DNA of 64,000 nucleotides from Malachius bipustulatus (taxonomy: Eukaryota > Arthropoda > Insecta > Coleoptera > Melyridae), in NCBI GenBank assembly GCA_910589415.1, contig OU342630.1, positions 1,674,001 through 1,738,000 on the forward strand. Direction: 5' to 3'. This document shows positions 1-11,337 of the stretch, one piece after another. The notes beneath the pieces were generated by a model that searched no databases, had not been told where the DNA came from, and was given only the letters and a program-made list of their open reading frames with translations. The first letter of the stretch is position 1; every line of letters starts with the position of its first letter. Both the position numbers and the translations under genes were made by a program.

Positions 1-430
1 ATCCAGTCACGCATCCCATCAGCCTGGACCCCCGCCTTAGGATTTAGGTTTTTTTTAGTGAGGTTGTCTCCTCTTGGTTCCGGCGATTAAGCCCAGACCC
101 CTGCATCTCTCTGTGCGCGGAACGTGACCACGACAACAGATGATACGGTATATCAGATAGTGCACAGTCGGACATATCTGGCGCCGTTTCCCCTAGTGCA
201 GACCTTTAGTCACGACACGACAACCAGGTTAGGGGAGGTGGTCCGCGGCAGGGTTTTGAGCTACCAGTCTAGAATTTTACCTCCGACGAGCTTTATAACC
301 ACTGCTAACCTTACTCACTTACGCTCATTGTAAGGCCTTCCCCCTATCCGCCACCTGGGGACGCGCCCGATGGGTACTCAACCGCACGGGTTGAATTAGA
401 ATATTTACCCTAATTTTTCTGAGAACAGAA
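1..430. other. Non-coding block, possibly a retroelement tail
   Basis: This block is richer in GC than the DNA that follows and contains no convincing coding frame. Around 330-400 there is a stretch (CCGCCACCTGGGGACGCGCC) of the kind seen in 3' regions of insect non-LTR elements. That resemblance is from memory and is weak. No terminal repeats or target duplication are visible because the block starts at the window edge. Confidence 0.25.
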
Positions 431-2819
431 AAGTAGAAATTGTCTTGTTGGAAGTGGCAAGTCAAGAATGACTCATTCTATTGTTGAAATAACAGTTCAG
501 AATATTTTGGAAGTATTTTAGAAGTTCAAGGAAAGCAATTTATTTCACTGACCATTCTTGAACTTTGAAAAATGTATTCTGACAGTTTCTGTTTATTTGT
601 TAAGTTTTGCTTCCTTGTCAAACGATGGACAATTCGTAGCTCTGTATTAGGAATTATAATAGAAGTATAGAAGTTGCTTGATAGAGTGATAAAATAGACA
701 TGAGTAATGACGTCATTGTGTCCTGAGGCGAACGTCTATATGATAGATGCTGGTAGGTATCAATACATGATAAAACATTATCGACAAATTTTACGTCGTA
801 ATCGAAATTATCGATCGTTATGTGTTTTCTTTGAAGTCTAGGATTAAATAATTCGGTAAAAACATTGATAAAATATTTGTTGTTTTGATGGTCTTTTGTT
901 TTGCTTATTTCATGAAATAATGCCTTTCACATAATCACTATGTTCCCTGCAAAATGCTTATGGTATTTGCGACAAACTACACAAGTCAATCAGAGGCTCT
1001 TTGTTTTCAACAAATATGAGTTTCCAACCTTCAAAAGGTGACAAAAATAACCCATTAATATCGTTATCAAACATTTCGAGAACGTACAGTTTTCATATAT
1101 GGACAGGTGTTTTACATTCATCGCCCAACAGTCACACTCTACACACCTATTCTTATCTTAACTAACTATTTCTTATTTATAGTTTATGGATTTCCAATCA
1201 TTGGCTTTTTTATACACACGCTCTTCACAAATTGTTTTGCGAACGAAAAGCCGCTGGCGGCATATGCAAAGACACATACGTTCATAGGAGTTTTGTCTTG
1301 AGTCCTGATAAGTATGATCAAATTAAGGAAAACTCCCAGTCGCGATTTCTATGAGATAAAAAATCACAAATCAGACTTTTATCTTGGGAAAACTAGGTCG
1401 TTATAATTATTTTGTACTCTGTCAAAATAGAGATGCAGTCATAGCATACAGGCCCCACCCTGTACCTATGTACATTCTATTATCATAATGTTTATTCATA
1501 AGAGCTTAAAGCTTATTTCTTTTTAAAGAGTTTAAATTCCATGTAGACATATTTTAAATAAGATACTTTATTAGTAATTTAATTGTTATTTGATAATCAA
1601 AAGAATATTAATTTAGTTTGTCTTTTCACTGGACAGAGTTTATAATAAAATTTTATAGGTAACAATTTATGCAGCACCAATATAATAAGCTTAATCAATG
1701 CATTTGTTTGCAAGCCACTCTCCCTCAGAATATAATGTACTTGTAGTGATATCTTCTAATTGCATAATTATACACTTATCTGGTTATGAAAGTTCAACTC
1801 TATAAATCTACACAACATTTTTTATGTTATACTTTTTGTAGTAATAAAATAAAATCAACAATTTAAAGTTCACTAAGCAAATAATAATTTTCTTATAACT
1901 CTATATTCCAACTTCTTTATTTCATGATTAGTTATTTCCGGAAGATTCTATTTATTAGTAATTTAATTTCTTTAGTATTTAAATTCAAATTTTGAATCTG
2001 CAATCTTTCCAATAAATGATATAGTTTGGTTTTTAATTTGGACTGCAGTTTGAAAATAGAGCCACATTAAATGGAAAGATCTGACCTTTTTATATTTCCA
2101 GCGTCGTTTGCCGCAGATACATATTTTCATGATTTGAGTTTTAACAACTTTCTTCAAATTCTTACGACATCATCGTTGGGTGACCTCGCTGAAACTTCCC
2201 TCACTGACTCTATGATATTCTGACCCAATAATTAAATACTGTATAAGACACAAGCTTTAGAAACTTTCAATAAATTATTGTATCTTATTATTGTACTCGC
2301 TTATATTTCGTTAATATTTCAGGAGTTCCAATAGATCACGTCAGACTAGATGAACGGCTGAGACTCCCTCCAGTCTCTCTACTCCTCGCGTCGATCAGTC
2401 TTCTTCCCATCCATCCGCCTAGGATCTTCCCCACTCTTTTAATATATACCGGGAATTATCCTGATCAGATAGCTGTCTCCATCTGGTGCAAAATCTTTCA
2501 CTGCCGGATTTTAATACAGTAATTCCCACTTCAATTTACAATAGGTACTCGGATTCTATACTATCGATTTCAGTTTTTACTCGATGCTAATAGAGGTCGA
2601 TCGAATGACATCCGCATTCATTTCCGTTCGTTTACTAGTTTGTATTTCATTAATCCTGTTGCTTCGACAGCCTGATCTCAACTCGTGAAATTACTTTTAC
2701 TTATTTGATTCTGAAAATCTCTACATTTAACTAGTTTAGGTATTTATTTATTTCAACACTCGGTTCATGTTATATGGACTTCGAATAGAAGGAAATGATA
2801 AAAAAAAATTCTGTACAGA
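431..2819. other. AT-rich non-coding DNA
   Basis: I see no gene, terminal inverted repeat or tandem array here. Short open frames at 1107-1301 and 1972-2157 have low-complexity, AT-driven composition and no recognisable motif. The stretch could be intergenic or intronic. Confidence 0.5.
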
Positions 2820-3067
2820 CTAGTGGTCGGTATATTTCACTAAGATAGTTTTTGGGAGTAGGTATCTTAGACATTTTGAGTATAAGATAGATTTTTTTAA
2901 GTATCTTAGATAGTTTTAGAAGTATTTTGTATCTAAATTATTTTTGATTCTTAGTATCTTTATCTAAACGTATCTTATGATACTTTTTAGAAAGTATCTG
3001 GTATCTTGTATCTAGATTCTTTATGTATCTAGATTATTTTTAGTATAAAGTTTCTTTCCCAGCACTG
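2820..3067. mobile_element. hAT-like MITE built of degenerate GTATCT repeats
   Basis: The interior is a run of degenerate AGTATCT/AGATAC words. The right end reads CCCAGCACTGG and the left end CTAGTGGTCGG, which are imperfect inverted repeats (8 of 11 positions). Such CAGNGCTGGG ends are typical of hAT-type non-autonomous elements. I could not find a clean 8-bp target duplication. A second block of the same word family lies at 20,020-20,232, also ending in CCCAGCTCTG. Confidence 0.45.
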
Positions 3068-3120
3068 GCGCATATTAGGGTCTTTAAGAGTGCGAGGCTG
3101 AACTCGCAGCGTTCGTCAAC

Positions 3121-4101
3121 ATGCCGAACTGTAAAAAGTGTAAATCCAAGTGCTCAAGTGGCGTTAAATGTGTTAAATGTGGTGAATCGTATCACCTTAG
3201 TTGTGCTAATCGCATACGCAATGTCAAAATATTGGAAGGCGATACTATTGATTGCTGCTGTCTATCTGGTCCTAATGAGGGAAGCGAATGCAATTCACCT
3301 TATCCTCCGGATGATGGTCTTTCTATGTGATGAGATTAAATATCTTAAGCAAATAATTGATTTGAAAGATGTTGTTATTCGAGAGCTGAGAAATGAAATT
3401 ACCCTTTTGAATGAAAATGATCTATTAAGAAAATCATTAAAAGAATTGCAGGCAATACCAGTACATACCAAGGCAATTGAAATTGGCCCTGATAACGTTG
3501 ATAAAATAAATATTAATCAGCTAAATAAAAATAATACTGAGTTTGAACATGATAGTGCTGTAGCTATACCTACACTGAAGAATAATGATGTCTGCATTAA
3601 AGATGCTATTAATCGGGATAAATTGAATATGGATGATTTTTCAATTGTTCAAAATAAGAAAAATAAATCAAGAAATGCTAATCCACCTGTGATTGGTCCC
3701 GAATCCAGTGCTCCCAAGAGTATTCCTTGTCAAATAGGCCTACACAAGCTGCTAACATTACTAAGCGATTTTACAAACGACCTATTAAGTTTGGAACTGG
3801 AGCAGCTGACAACATATTGATTCCTTTTGTACCGAAATCGTATATCCATGTATCCAAGGTTAATTTGGACTGTGATGCTAACCAATTAAGGAATTATATT
3901 ACCTCCAAAGTACCTAACATCGAGGTGGATTGCTCGGAATTGGTCGTCAAGTCAGGGTGCTACAAAAGCTTTAAAGTTGGAGTACCAGCTGACATTAAGG
4001 ACAAACTATTGAATCCAGATTTCTGGCCCCCACATATTGCTATTAGAAAATTCATCGATTTTAAGAAGAAAGTATCTCCTGGCAAAACTGATAGTTCATG
4101 A
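3121..4101 (+). pseudogene. LINE A ORF1 (zinc-finger nucleic-acid-binding protein), frameshifted
   Basis: ORF1 of the LINE, which in this group binds the element RNA. It begins at an ATG (3121) with a cysteine/histidine finger (CxxC...CxxC...HxxC) in the first 30 residues, like a PHD finger. A coiled-coil-like segment (about 3,320-3,440) follows, then a basic, Asn-rich linker. The C-terminal fold contains the words SFKVGVP and DFWPP, typical of LINE ORF1 proteins. The frame changes near 3,320-3,330 and changes back near 3,720-3,730, so no intact protein is made. The final part ends in TGA at 4,099-4,101. Confidence 0.75.
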
Positions 4102-5923
4102 CGGCATAGGTGCCCCCCTATACCCGACTGTAACGCAAATATTTCTATTTTTTATCAAAACGTGAGAGGGCTAAGAACGAAGCTCAACGACTTCTACGAT
4201 GCAGTTATTTCCAACGATTATGATATTCTTTTGATCACAGAAACATGGCTAATAGCTGAAATCAGTGACAGCGAATTGATAGATAAAAGATATTCGGTTT
4301 TTAGAATGGATAGATCAGTTCAAACATCAGAAAACGAAAGAGGCGGTGGAGTGCTTGTAGCGGTGAGTAATAATCTAGGAAGTTGCTTGTTGTCAACAGC
4401 ATCAAGAAATGTGGAACAATTGTTCGTAAGAGTTCAAGTGAAGAGTGGTGATCTTATTGTTGGAGCTGTATATCTTCCTCCCAGATCGTCGCTTGAATTG
4501 TATGAGCAACACATGGAATCAGTCTGCAGTTTAGTTGCAACTAACAATAATACACTCTTTATTATAGCAGGCGACTACAATCTATCTAGCTTAAACTGGC
4601 TTCCTAAAATGGAATCTTATGGGTTTTATGCTGCTGGTGTGACTACGGAATCAGAGGTGTGTATTTGTGATACCTTTTCATCAATTGGCTTCTATCAATT
4701 TAATGACATTGAGAATATTAACCACACTATTCTAGATTTGTTTTTTTCAAATCTTTGTGATCTTACTTTGTGTAAATCGCCACCTATGACTAAATGTGAT
4801 GATCATCATCCCCCTTTTGAAATATCTGTTCTTACGTTTAGCGACTTGACTGACTCATGTGAGTATTATCGTGATTTTAAGAATGCGAACTATGACCTTA
4901 TTAATAGAACCTTGTTATCGATTAACTGGAATTTCTTATTATTGATTGATAATGTTGATCTGGCAGTGGACAGTTTTTATAGTGTTTTATACGATGTAAT
5001 TGATATGTTGGTAGATAAGCGTAAGGTGTTTAAATCTAGTTACCCTCAGTGGTTCGATAATGAATTAATTCAGTTAATAAATCTAAAACATAAGGCACAC
5101 AAAAATTATAAATCTTCATTTAGCATGGAAGATTATGCCGTATTTGCGGAGTTGCGTAGTATGTGTAATAAGGTGGGTACTCGGCAAAATCATAAACAGT
5201 TTGTACGCGATGTCGAAAGCTCAGTATTGAGTGACACCAAAAAATTTTGGAGGTTTGTTAACTCTAGTAGAAAAAACTCCACAAATATCCCCAATGTAAT
5301 GCATCTAAATCAGGTTAGCGCAAATGAAGGAAAATCCATTTCAAACTTGTTTGCTGAGCATTTCGGTTCGGTTTTCGGTTCGCAGGATTTCCCACACAAC
5401 AATGACCTCATTAAAATCGCAGATAGCAGTTTTTATTGTAACAAACTTGAAATCTCTTACCAGGAACTCTATGCGGAGATAAATAAAGTGGATAAAAACG
5501 GTTCAACTGGCCCGGATCTAATTCCTCCTATACATATTTGTAAGATCATGCTCAGATGCGCTGATCTGGCCTCTTTATATAATTTTTAGAAAATCTCTCA
5601 TCACAGGTATTTTTCCAGAATACTGGAAAAAAAAATATGTTATACCAATCTTTAAAAAGGGAAATAGGTCTCATCTAGAGAACTATAGACCCATATGTGT
5701 TCAGTCTTGCTTCCCGAAAATTTTTGATAAAATAATAACTATTAATATAAATCATTTACTACGCAATATGATCATCGATGAACAACATGGTTTTCTATCT
5801 GGTAAATCAACTACGACTAACCTCTTTGTATACACTAATTTTATTGCCAACTCATTGGGATCGGGTCTTGCTGTAGATGCCATATATACTGACTTTAGTA
5901 AGGCGTTCGATAGTGTCGATCAT
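4102..5923 (+). pseudogene. LINE A ORF2, endonuclease and N-terminal part of reverse transcriptase
   Basis: The apurinic-type endonuclease is recognisable by the QNVRGLRTK start, the ITETWL block (about 4,228), the GDYN block (about 4,572) and the HHPP histidine region near 4,806. The RT follows: GSTGPD, then YRPICV and TDFSKAFDSVDH up to 5,923. The frame is shifted once near 5,580. There is no ATG before the endonuclease; the frame is the same as that of ORF1, separated only by the TGA at 4,099. The gene stops abruptly where a minus-strand LINE tail has inserted. Confidence 0.8.
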
Positions 5924-6046
5924 ACAATAATAATAATAATAATAATATCTCTCTTTATTGTACGTAAAATTACAACAATCATTGCATCAGTACAATAGTG
6001 TTAAATAGAGTAAAATGTCGTGAAAACAAACAACGAACTAATCCAA
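5924..6046 (-). mobile_element. Short 5'-truncated LINE 3' end with (ATT)n tail
   Basis: Read on the minus strand this is a LINE 3' untranslated end that finishes in about six ATT units. Its core (GTACTG..CAATGA.TGTTGTAATT..) matches the cores at 22,884-22,960 and 29,614-29,691. It interrupts LINE A in the RT and is itself followed directly by the errantivirus. Confidence 0.55.
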
Positions 6047-6051
6047 ACTTA

Positions 6052-6674
6052 TGTTGGGAACCTGATTTAGGAAGAACGCAAGGAAACACTGTCGTCACTA
6101 TCTTTAAGTATTTATTATGAATATACTTTTACATTTCAAATTAACCGAACTCAAAAAAATATTACTTATTCTGTAACTTGTTCTTAAAAGCTGAAACTAA
6201 CAGCTTAAACTGACAACTAAAAACTGGCTTAGAAACTAAAAACTACCTTTATTTATAAGCTAGGAAATAGAGATAACATTATTATCAGGGAACGGAAATA
6301 TTCCTTAGAATATTCCCAAAACTCTGAAAAACAACTAGACACGAAAACAAGGTGATAAATCAGGTTCGTGTCGTTATTTAATTAAAATAGAACAATTGTA
6401 TACATTATGAAATATTCTTGTTTCTCTATTATATATAATGTTAATTGGAGTTCTTATCGAAAGGAAATGTACGTATTCTAATTGTTATAAACATCCAATT
6501 AGTCTTTATTATTTGATGGAAATGTTACAAATTTGGTTATTGTTTAATTAATAGAAAAACAAGTCAATAAATTAATAATTTCGTTGTTCTCTCCAACTAA
6601 TCTAATTGCATAACTTTCCGTTGTTACTAGATTCTTTATATACAGGGTAGTACTCGATTTGGTAGTGCCTTAAC
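6052..6674 (-). repeat. 3' LTR of the errantivirus
   Basis: It matches 15,226-15,848 base for base except at two sites near its left edge (within the first 80 bases). On the minus strand it begins with (T)GTTAAGGC and ends CCCAACA. The first base of the TG end is C here, which leaves the exact outer base uncertain by one. Confidence 0.95.
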
Positions 6675-6686
6675 GCCTCCCCGTTT
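6675..6686 (-). promoter_or_regulatory. Polypurine tract of the errantivirus
   Basis: On the minus strand the bases next to the 3' LTR read AAACGGGGAGGC, a purine run in the position where plus-strand DNA synthesis is primed in Ty3/gypsy elements. Confidence 0.7.
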
Positions 6687-7042
6687 AAGTGTTTTGATTA
6701 CCATTGAGAGTTAGCAAAACATTCGAGAATTCAAGTCATAGTATCAACAGAAGTTTTCTATAATATTTTTAAGAAAATACATTAATTAAATGTTAATAAA
6801 CAAATCTTAATGAGCTATCAAGATAAACTAAATACCTATAGGGTAAAAGGAACGCATACATGATATATTTCATTTTAATATACTGAGAATATAAGTCATT
6901 ATAGTCTATTTAGATAAAAACTATCACTCATTAGTAGCGTTCGTAGCACTTCTTTCTGATTAATGATTGAGTAAAATGAGGAGCACTTATCGAGAGGTCA
7001 CTTACAGTTCAGTTGGCGTAATGTAAACAGAATCTCCTTTCC
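6687..7042 (-). other. Errantivirus 3' untranslated region
   Basis: Between the end of env and the polypurine tract there is AT-rich DNA with no coding frame, as expected for this part of the element. Confidence 0.6.
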
Positions 7043-9332
7043 TTAGATCTTAAACTTGTTCTTGATGGATTTGCGACCTTCAATTGCAGGCCTTGGTAAG
7101 GTTGCACTAACTTCTTGTAGAGACATCGTTTCGGTATTGATGGCTTCTGGAGGTTCTAAGGACGAAGCTAGTTGGCGATATGTCATCCTTGGAGTGATGG
7201 ATTCCGGTTCAGGATCCCAATTTGTGGAATGATAACTGCCATGGTGTACAGTGTTGTGACTGTTGACACATATTAGGGTTTGGCATTGGCTAGAGCATAA
7301 GAGTCTTTTAATCCAATTTAGGTATTTCCAGTTGCAACACTTGCAAAGGAAAATGCAACAACAGAGAAGTATTGCGATGGTGGCTAAAACTCCGAACAGA
7401 ATGTTGTACCATCGGTGATGAACGACTAATGGATCGTTGAGATTTCTTTGAAGTTGATCATCGAACTGTTGCAATTTCTGTTTTGCTAATCTTAGTTCGT
7501 TCAGATTAAGGTTGTTCAGTTTGAGAGTGTCCATTCGTTCGCTCTTCAAATAGTCCTGTTCTCTCACGCAACAGTCATCGGTTGTTATGTCGATTGATGA
7601 CGTGGGATTGCTGAAATTCGCAGTGCGATTTGACGTGGCTATCAGTAGTGTTGACAGGGTGTAACATTTGCACCTAGGAGCTAGAGTAAAAATACCGGTG
7701 CCATGGAATTGTACGTCGATAACAAACTGGGTTGGTCGAAGAATCACAACTTATTGTTCCTACTAAAGGTTGTGACAGTATGTACAGCCATTGATTCGTT
7801 GTAAGAGGATGCCAGACTTCAATTTCTGATTTCATTGTTTTCGTATCGCAGGATCTTGGGATCGAAATTGGTCGTTGGGTCTTCAATTCTGTTTCGCAAG
7901 TGGGTCGTTCTTTCAAAAGGTGGATGGTGATTTGCGAACAGATGTAATCCGATGGCGGTATCTTCTTGCATGAAGTTAGGTCCTTCATCTCGGCGTAATA
8001 TATCCGGGTGGTACTTAGCAAAAGGTACGGGATGGAAGGATTTACGTAGGAATAAATGGAAGAGTTTGGAAGTTGGATAGGGAGTGGTGTTGGAAATGCA
8101 TCGAAGTAGTTTATTTTATTGTTTTTGATTTGTTTTTGTAATAACTTAGTTACAATAATTATTAGAATTTTTTGATGTAAACAAGTCAGTTTGAAAATAT
8201 TTATAGACGTTTGGAGAGTTTTAGTTTAAATAAAGTACTTTAGAAAGGTTTATAGAAGCATTTATTAATAGATAATAAGTACTTTATTTATCCACTTCAT
8301 AGAAAACTCAACAAGTGGTATTAGATTATATAACTGATAGACTTCTTTAGTGACCAGAGGTATTTTGATCGCGTAAATTATGACCTGATTTACGTAAATA
8401 ACTGATAAGGAACATAATTGCAAATATTTATATGTGCTCTCGTCATTGTCGAGGTCAATTGGAAAGTCTGCATTTAATTTTGCATTATTCTTAACCTTGG
8501 ATAACTCCTCTTGAAGGTGTCTTGGTGTTATTACCGAGGGATGTAGGGTGTTTTGTTTAGAAAACAAAATGACTGAAATAATTACGTCGAACTCCTCGTT
8601 CAATTCATTCACTACTTGTGACAGAAAGTTGAGGTGACTGAATACCGTTTGGGTGTACGAAATTTGATTTACTCGATTGGCAGTGGCGTTTGCGAATGAA
8701 TTAAACTTTTTAATATTTTGATTTAATTTTTCCTCGTTTAATGCTAAACTCTGAGCTGTATTGTTATAATCGCTGATTGCATCGGACAAGATATGGACTT
8801 GCTGTTTCATAAGAGCTTGCATTTGATGATTTTGTTTCATTACAGCCTCTATAGCATCAGAATAATATTTTGCATCGTCGGCATCGGGAATTCCGAATAG
8901 CCATTTAAAAGCATAAGACATGCCGTCGAAGAGACCTCTTTTGTAACGCCCTGGAATTGGCGAACCTTCGTGGCTAGCTAAGTGTTTGATAGAGTCAAAC
9001 TTATCATTAGCGTGTTTGATTTGGATTTTTGAATTTTCGAGCATTTGCTCGCATGCAAATTTTGATTCGTGTAAAGGGAGACTGATATCGTGAAATTGCC
9101 TAGCACAAATGGATAATGATTTCCTATACATTATATGTACAAATCTTAATTTTTCCTCCTGAATACTTATGTTAGTAAATGATAATAAGGTAAAGGTATC
9201 GTGGGATACTTTTGCTAATCCTATTTGGTCATAGAATATTCAGTTTTTGTCGTTCAGTGCCTCAATTTTGTACGGTTGATCCGCCGTAATTTGGTTAACA
9301 GTCATCAGAGCCATCGCTATTATGCACCACAT
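7043..9332 (-). pseudogene. env: Errantivirus env, disrupted
   Basis: Membrane fusion glycoprotein of the baculovirus F-like type found in errantiviruses. The ATG at 9,332-9,330 lies six bases after a splice acceptor and opens a hydrophobic signal peptide. A furin-type RYKR site precedes GLFDG, a fusion-peptide-like start (near residue 128). A single strong transmembrane segment (about 7,410-7,340) is followed by a cysteine-rich cytoplasmic part. Breaks seen: an in-frame TGA at 9,242-9,240, an AT-rich insertion of roughly 180 bases at about 8,115-8,300, and a frameshift near 7,700. The N-terminus overlaps the last codons of pol. Confidence 0.85.
8115..8300. repeat. AT-rich insert in env with 14-bp inverted repeat
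   Basis: Env-like sequence ends near 8,300 and resumes near 8,115 in the same frame. The interval contains a perfect 14-base inverted repeat, TAAATAAAGTACTT at 8,227-8,240 and its complement at 8,277-8,290, 36 bases apart. It may be a small palindromic insertion; its exact edges are not fixed. Confidence 0.5.
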
Positions 9333-11337
9333 GATTGTCTGAAACGAAAGGTTTCAATAAGTCATGGTGATAATTTGAAACTTTATTGTTTTTCAGTAAT
9401 AATTTTACTGTGTTATTACCAAGGACTTCTAGGATTTTATAGGGACCTACATATTTAGGCTGAAACTTCCTGCTAATTCCTGTTTTAAAATTCTTATTTA
9501 GCAAGTATACCAAATCTCCTTTCTTATATTTATTTACGTGAATGGACTTATCGTAATGTCGTTTCGAAATTTCTTTGGATTGTATGAGGTTTTCACGTGC
9601 TATTTCGAACGATTTATTCAATTTTAATTTTAACTGTGAATAGTAGTCGTCATATGTATATTTGAATTCCGGCTTGGCGTTTATGGAATTGGGGATGGTT
9701 GCCTTGTGTCCAAAGATTAACTCGTAGGGAGTGAATTTCGTCGACTTATGATAATGTGTGTTGTAAGTGAACATGGCCAGAGAGACGAATTCGTCCCAAT
9801 CGGTTTGCTGAGAGTTCACGTAATGCTTTAGGTACTCCTTTAGGGTCTGGTGGGAACGCTCTAGCTCTCCGTTCGTTTGAGGATGGTAGGGACTAGAAAG
9901 TACGTGTTTAATTTTTAACAGCTTATTAAGTTCCTTCAACACATTAGAGGTGAAATCGGTACCGTGGTCTGTCAATATAGACTCAGGTATACCAAAAATG
10001 CATATAAATTCTAATAGTTTCTCAGCTACAGTTCTCGCTTCGTGATTTGGAATCGGGAAAGCTTGCGAAAATTTAGTCAAATCATCTTGCATAGTTAGTA
10101 TGAATTTATTACCCTTTTCCGTCAAGGTTAGTGGGCCTACAATGTCTAGCGCTAGCCTCTGAAATGGGCGTTCGCTAGTAGTCGTAATTTCCATTGGGGC
10201 TTTGATGGTTTTATTGATTGATTTGTTAACTTGACATGATTGGCAGCTACTAATCAATCTTTTTATATCATTCTTCATGTTTGCCCATTTATAGTTTTCT
10301 TTGATCCTCTTATAGGTTCGGAGGAATCCGGAGTGTCCTGCAACTGCGGATTCGTAATTATCCTTGAATAATTGTGCTATTTCTTCGCGATTTGAGGGTA
10401 TCAACCTGGGTTTATTTACAAGTATTACCTCGATTTTTGATTTTTGAAACAAGAATTCGATCAACTCGTTGAACTGGTCCTGTTTGATATTGGGGTTTTC
10501 TTCCACGGGATTTTTCAGATAAATTTGGAAAATTTTCTCCTTTAGCAGGGTTTTCCTTAGGTTTTGTAAGGAATAGAATAAGTCATTATAAGTGAGTTTA
10601 TCGAAGAAGTTCAGCTTTGAAATAAGCAAAAAAGATTTTTTATTTATACTCTCGAGTTCGACAGTATCGTATTGGTTTAATTCATTTGGATTTATTTTTG
10701 AAAAGTCGTAAGTAGCTGACAGATTTTCCGAATAAGTATTTTGGTCATCGAAGTCTTTTGAATAAATAAATGAATTAGGAAATTTGGTGAATATGTTTTC
10801 TTTAATAATTTTCACCTTCGGAATCTCTTGATTTTCATAATGGAATTTAATAAACTCGTGATAACTTTCCGACCTTGGTTGTGATGAATTTCTTTTAAAA
10901 TGAAGTTGACAAGGGTTTCTGGAGAGAGCGTCGACATTGGAGTTAACTCTTCCAGGTTTATATCTGATTTCGTAAGAATATTCTTCCAACTTGAGTCGCC
11001 AACGGAGTAGGCGGCTTGTGGGATCCTTGCAACTAAATAAGAATGTCAGGGGGCGGTGATCTGTGAAAATTACAAATTTCCTACCGTACAGGTAAGGGTT
11101 GAAATGCTTGACTGCCCAAACGATTGCCAGTAATTCTCTGTGGATAGTAGAGTAATTACATTCGGCCTTGTTAAGGGTACGAGACGCGTAGGCTATGGGT
11201 AAATCCTTGCCTATTTCTCCTTGCGATAAAATCGCGCCTACCGCATAGCTTGATGCGTCCGTGGTCAATATGAATTCCTTGGAAAAATCGATACTGCAGG
11301 ATTGGTTCATTTGTGAGAATGTTTCTGAAATAGTCAA
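9295..11337 (-). CDS. pol: Errantivirus pol, RNase H and integrase part (frameshifted from RT)
   Basis: This 680-residue frame starts with RNase H (TTDASSYAVGAI near residue 26 and TDHRPLTF). An integrase follows with an HHCC-like zinc domain (ending CQSCQ). The catalytic triad is visible at about D398 (LALDIVG), D456 (ILTDHGTDF) and E491 (GELERSH), a normal D-35-E spacing. The C-terminal GPYKILE region fits the gypsy integrase tail. The upstream RT is in a different frame and the two overlap at 11,171-11,337, so one indel near 11,300 breaks pol. Without that break the domains would be continuous. Integrase itself looks complete. Confidence 0.9.
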   Translation of the reverse strand: MTISETFSQMNQSCSIDFSKEFILTTDASSYAVGAILSQGEIGKDLPIAYASRTLNKAECNYSTIHRELLAIVWAVKHFNPYLYGRKFVIFTDHRPLTFLFSCKDPTSRLLRWRLKLEEYSYEIRYKPGRVNSNVDALSRNPCQLHFKRNSSQPRSESYHEFIKFHYENQEIPKVKIIKENIFTKFPNSFIYSKDFDDQNTYSENLSATYDFSKINPNELNQYDTVELESINKKSFLLISKLNFFDKLTYNDLFYSLQNLRKTLLKEKIFQIYLKNPVEENPNIKQDQFNELIEFLFQKSKIEVILVNKPRLIPSNREEIAQLFKDNYESAVAGHSGFLRTYKRIKENYKWANMKNDIKRLISSCQSCQVNKSINKTIKAPMEITTTSERPFQRLALDIVGPLTLTEKGNKFILTMQDDLTKFSQAFPIPNHEARTVAEKLLEFICIFGIPESILTDHGTDFTSNVLKELNKLLKIKHVLSSPYHPQTNGELERSHQTLKEYLKHYVNSQQTDWDEFVSLAMFTYNTHYHKSTKFTPYELIFGHKATIPNSINAKPEFKYTYDDYYSQLKLKLNKSFEIARENLIQSKEISKRHYDKSIHVNKYKKGDLVYLLNKNFKTGISRKFQPKYVGPYKILEVLGNNTVKLLLKNNKVSNYHHDLLKPFVSDNHVVHNSDGSDDC
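9339..9350 (-). promoter_or_regulatory. Putative env splice acceptor
   Basis: On the minus strand CTTTCGTTTCAG sits directly upstream of the env ATG (9,332). It matches a pyrimidine-tract AG acceptor. Errantiviral env is made from a spliced RNA, and a matching donor is present in the leader at 14,952-14,947. Confidence 0.55.
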
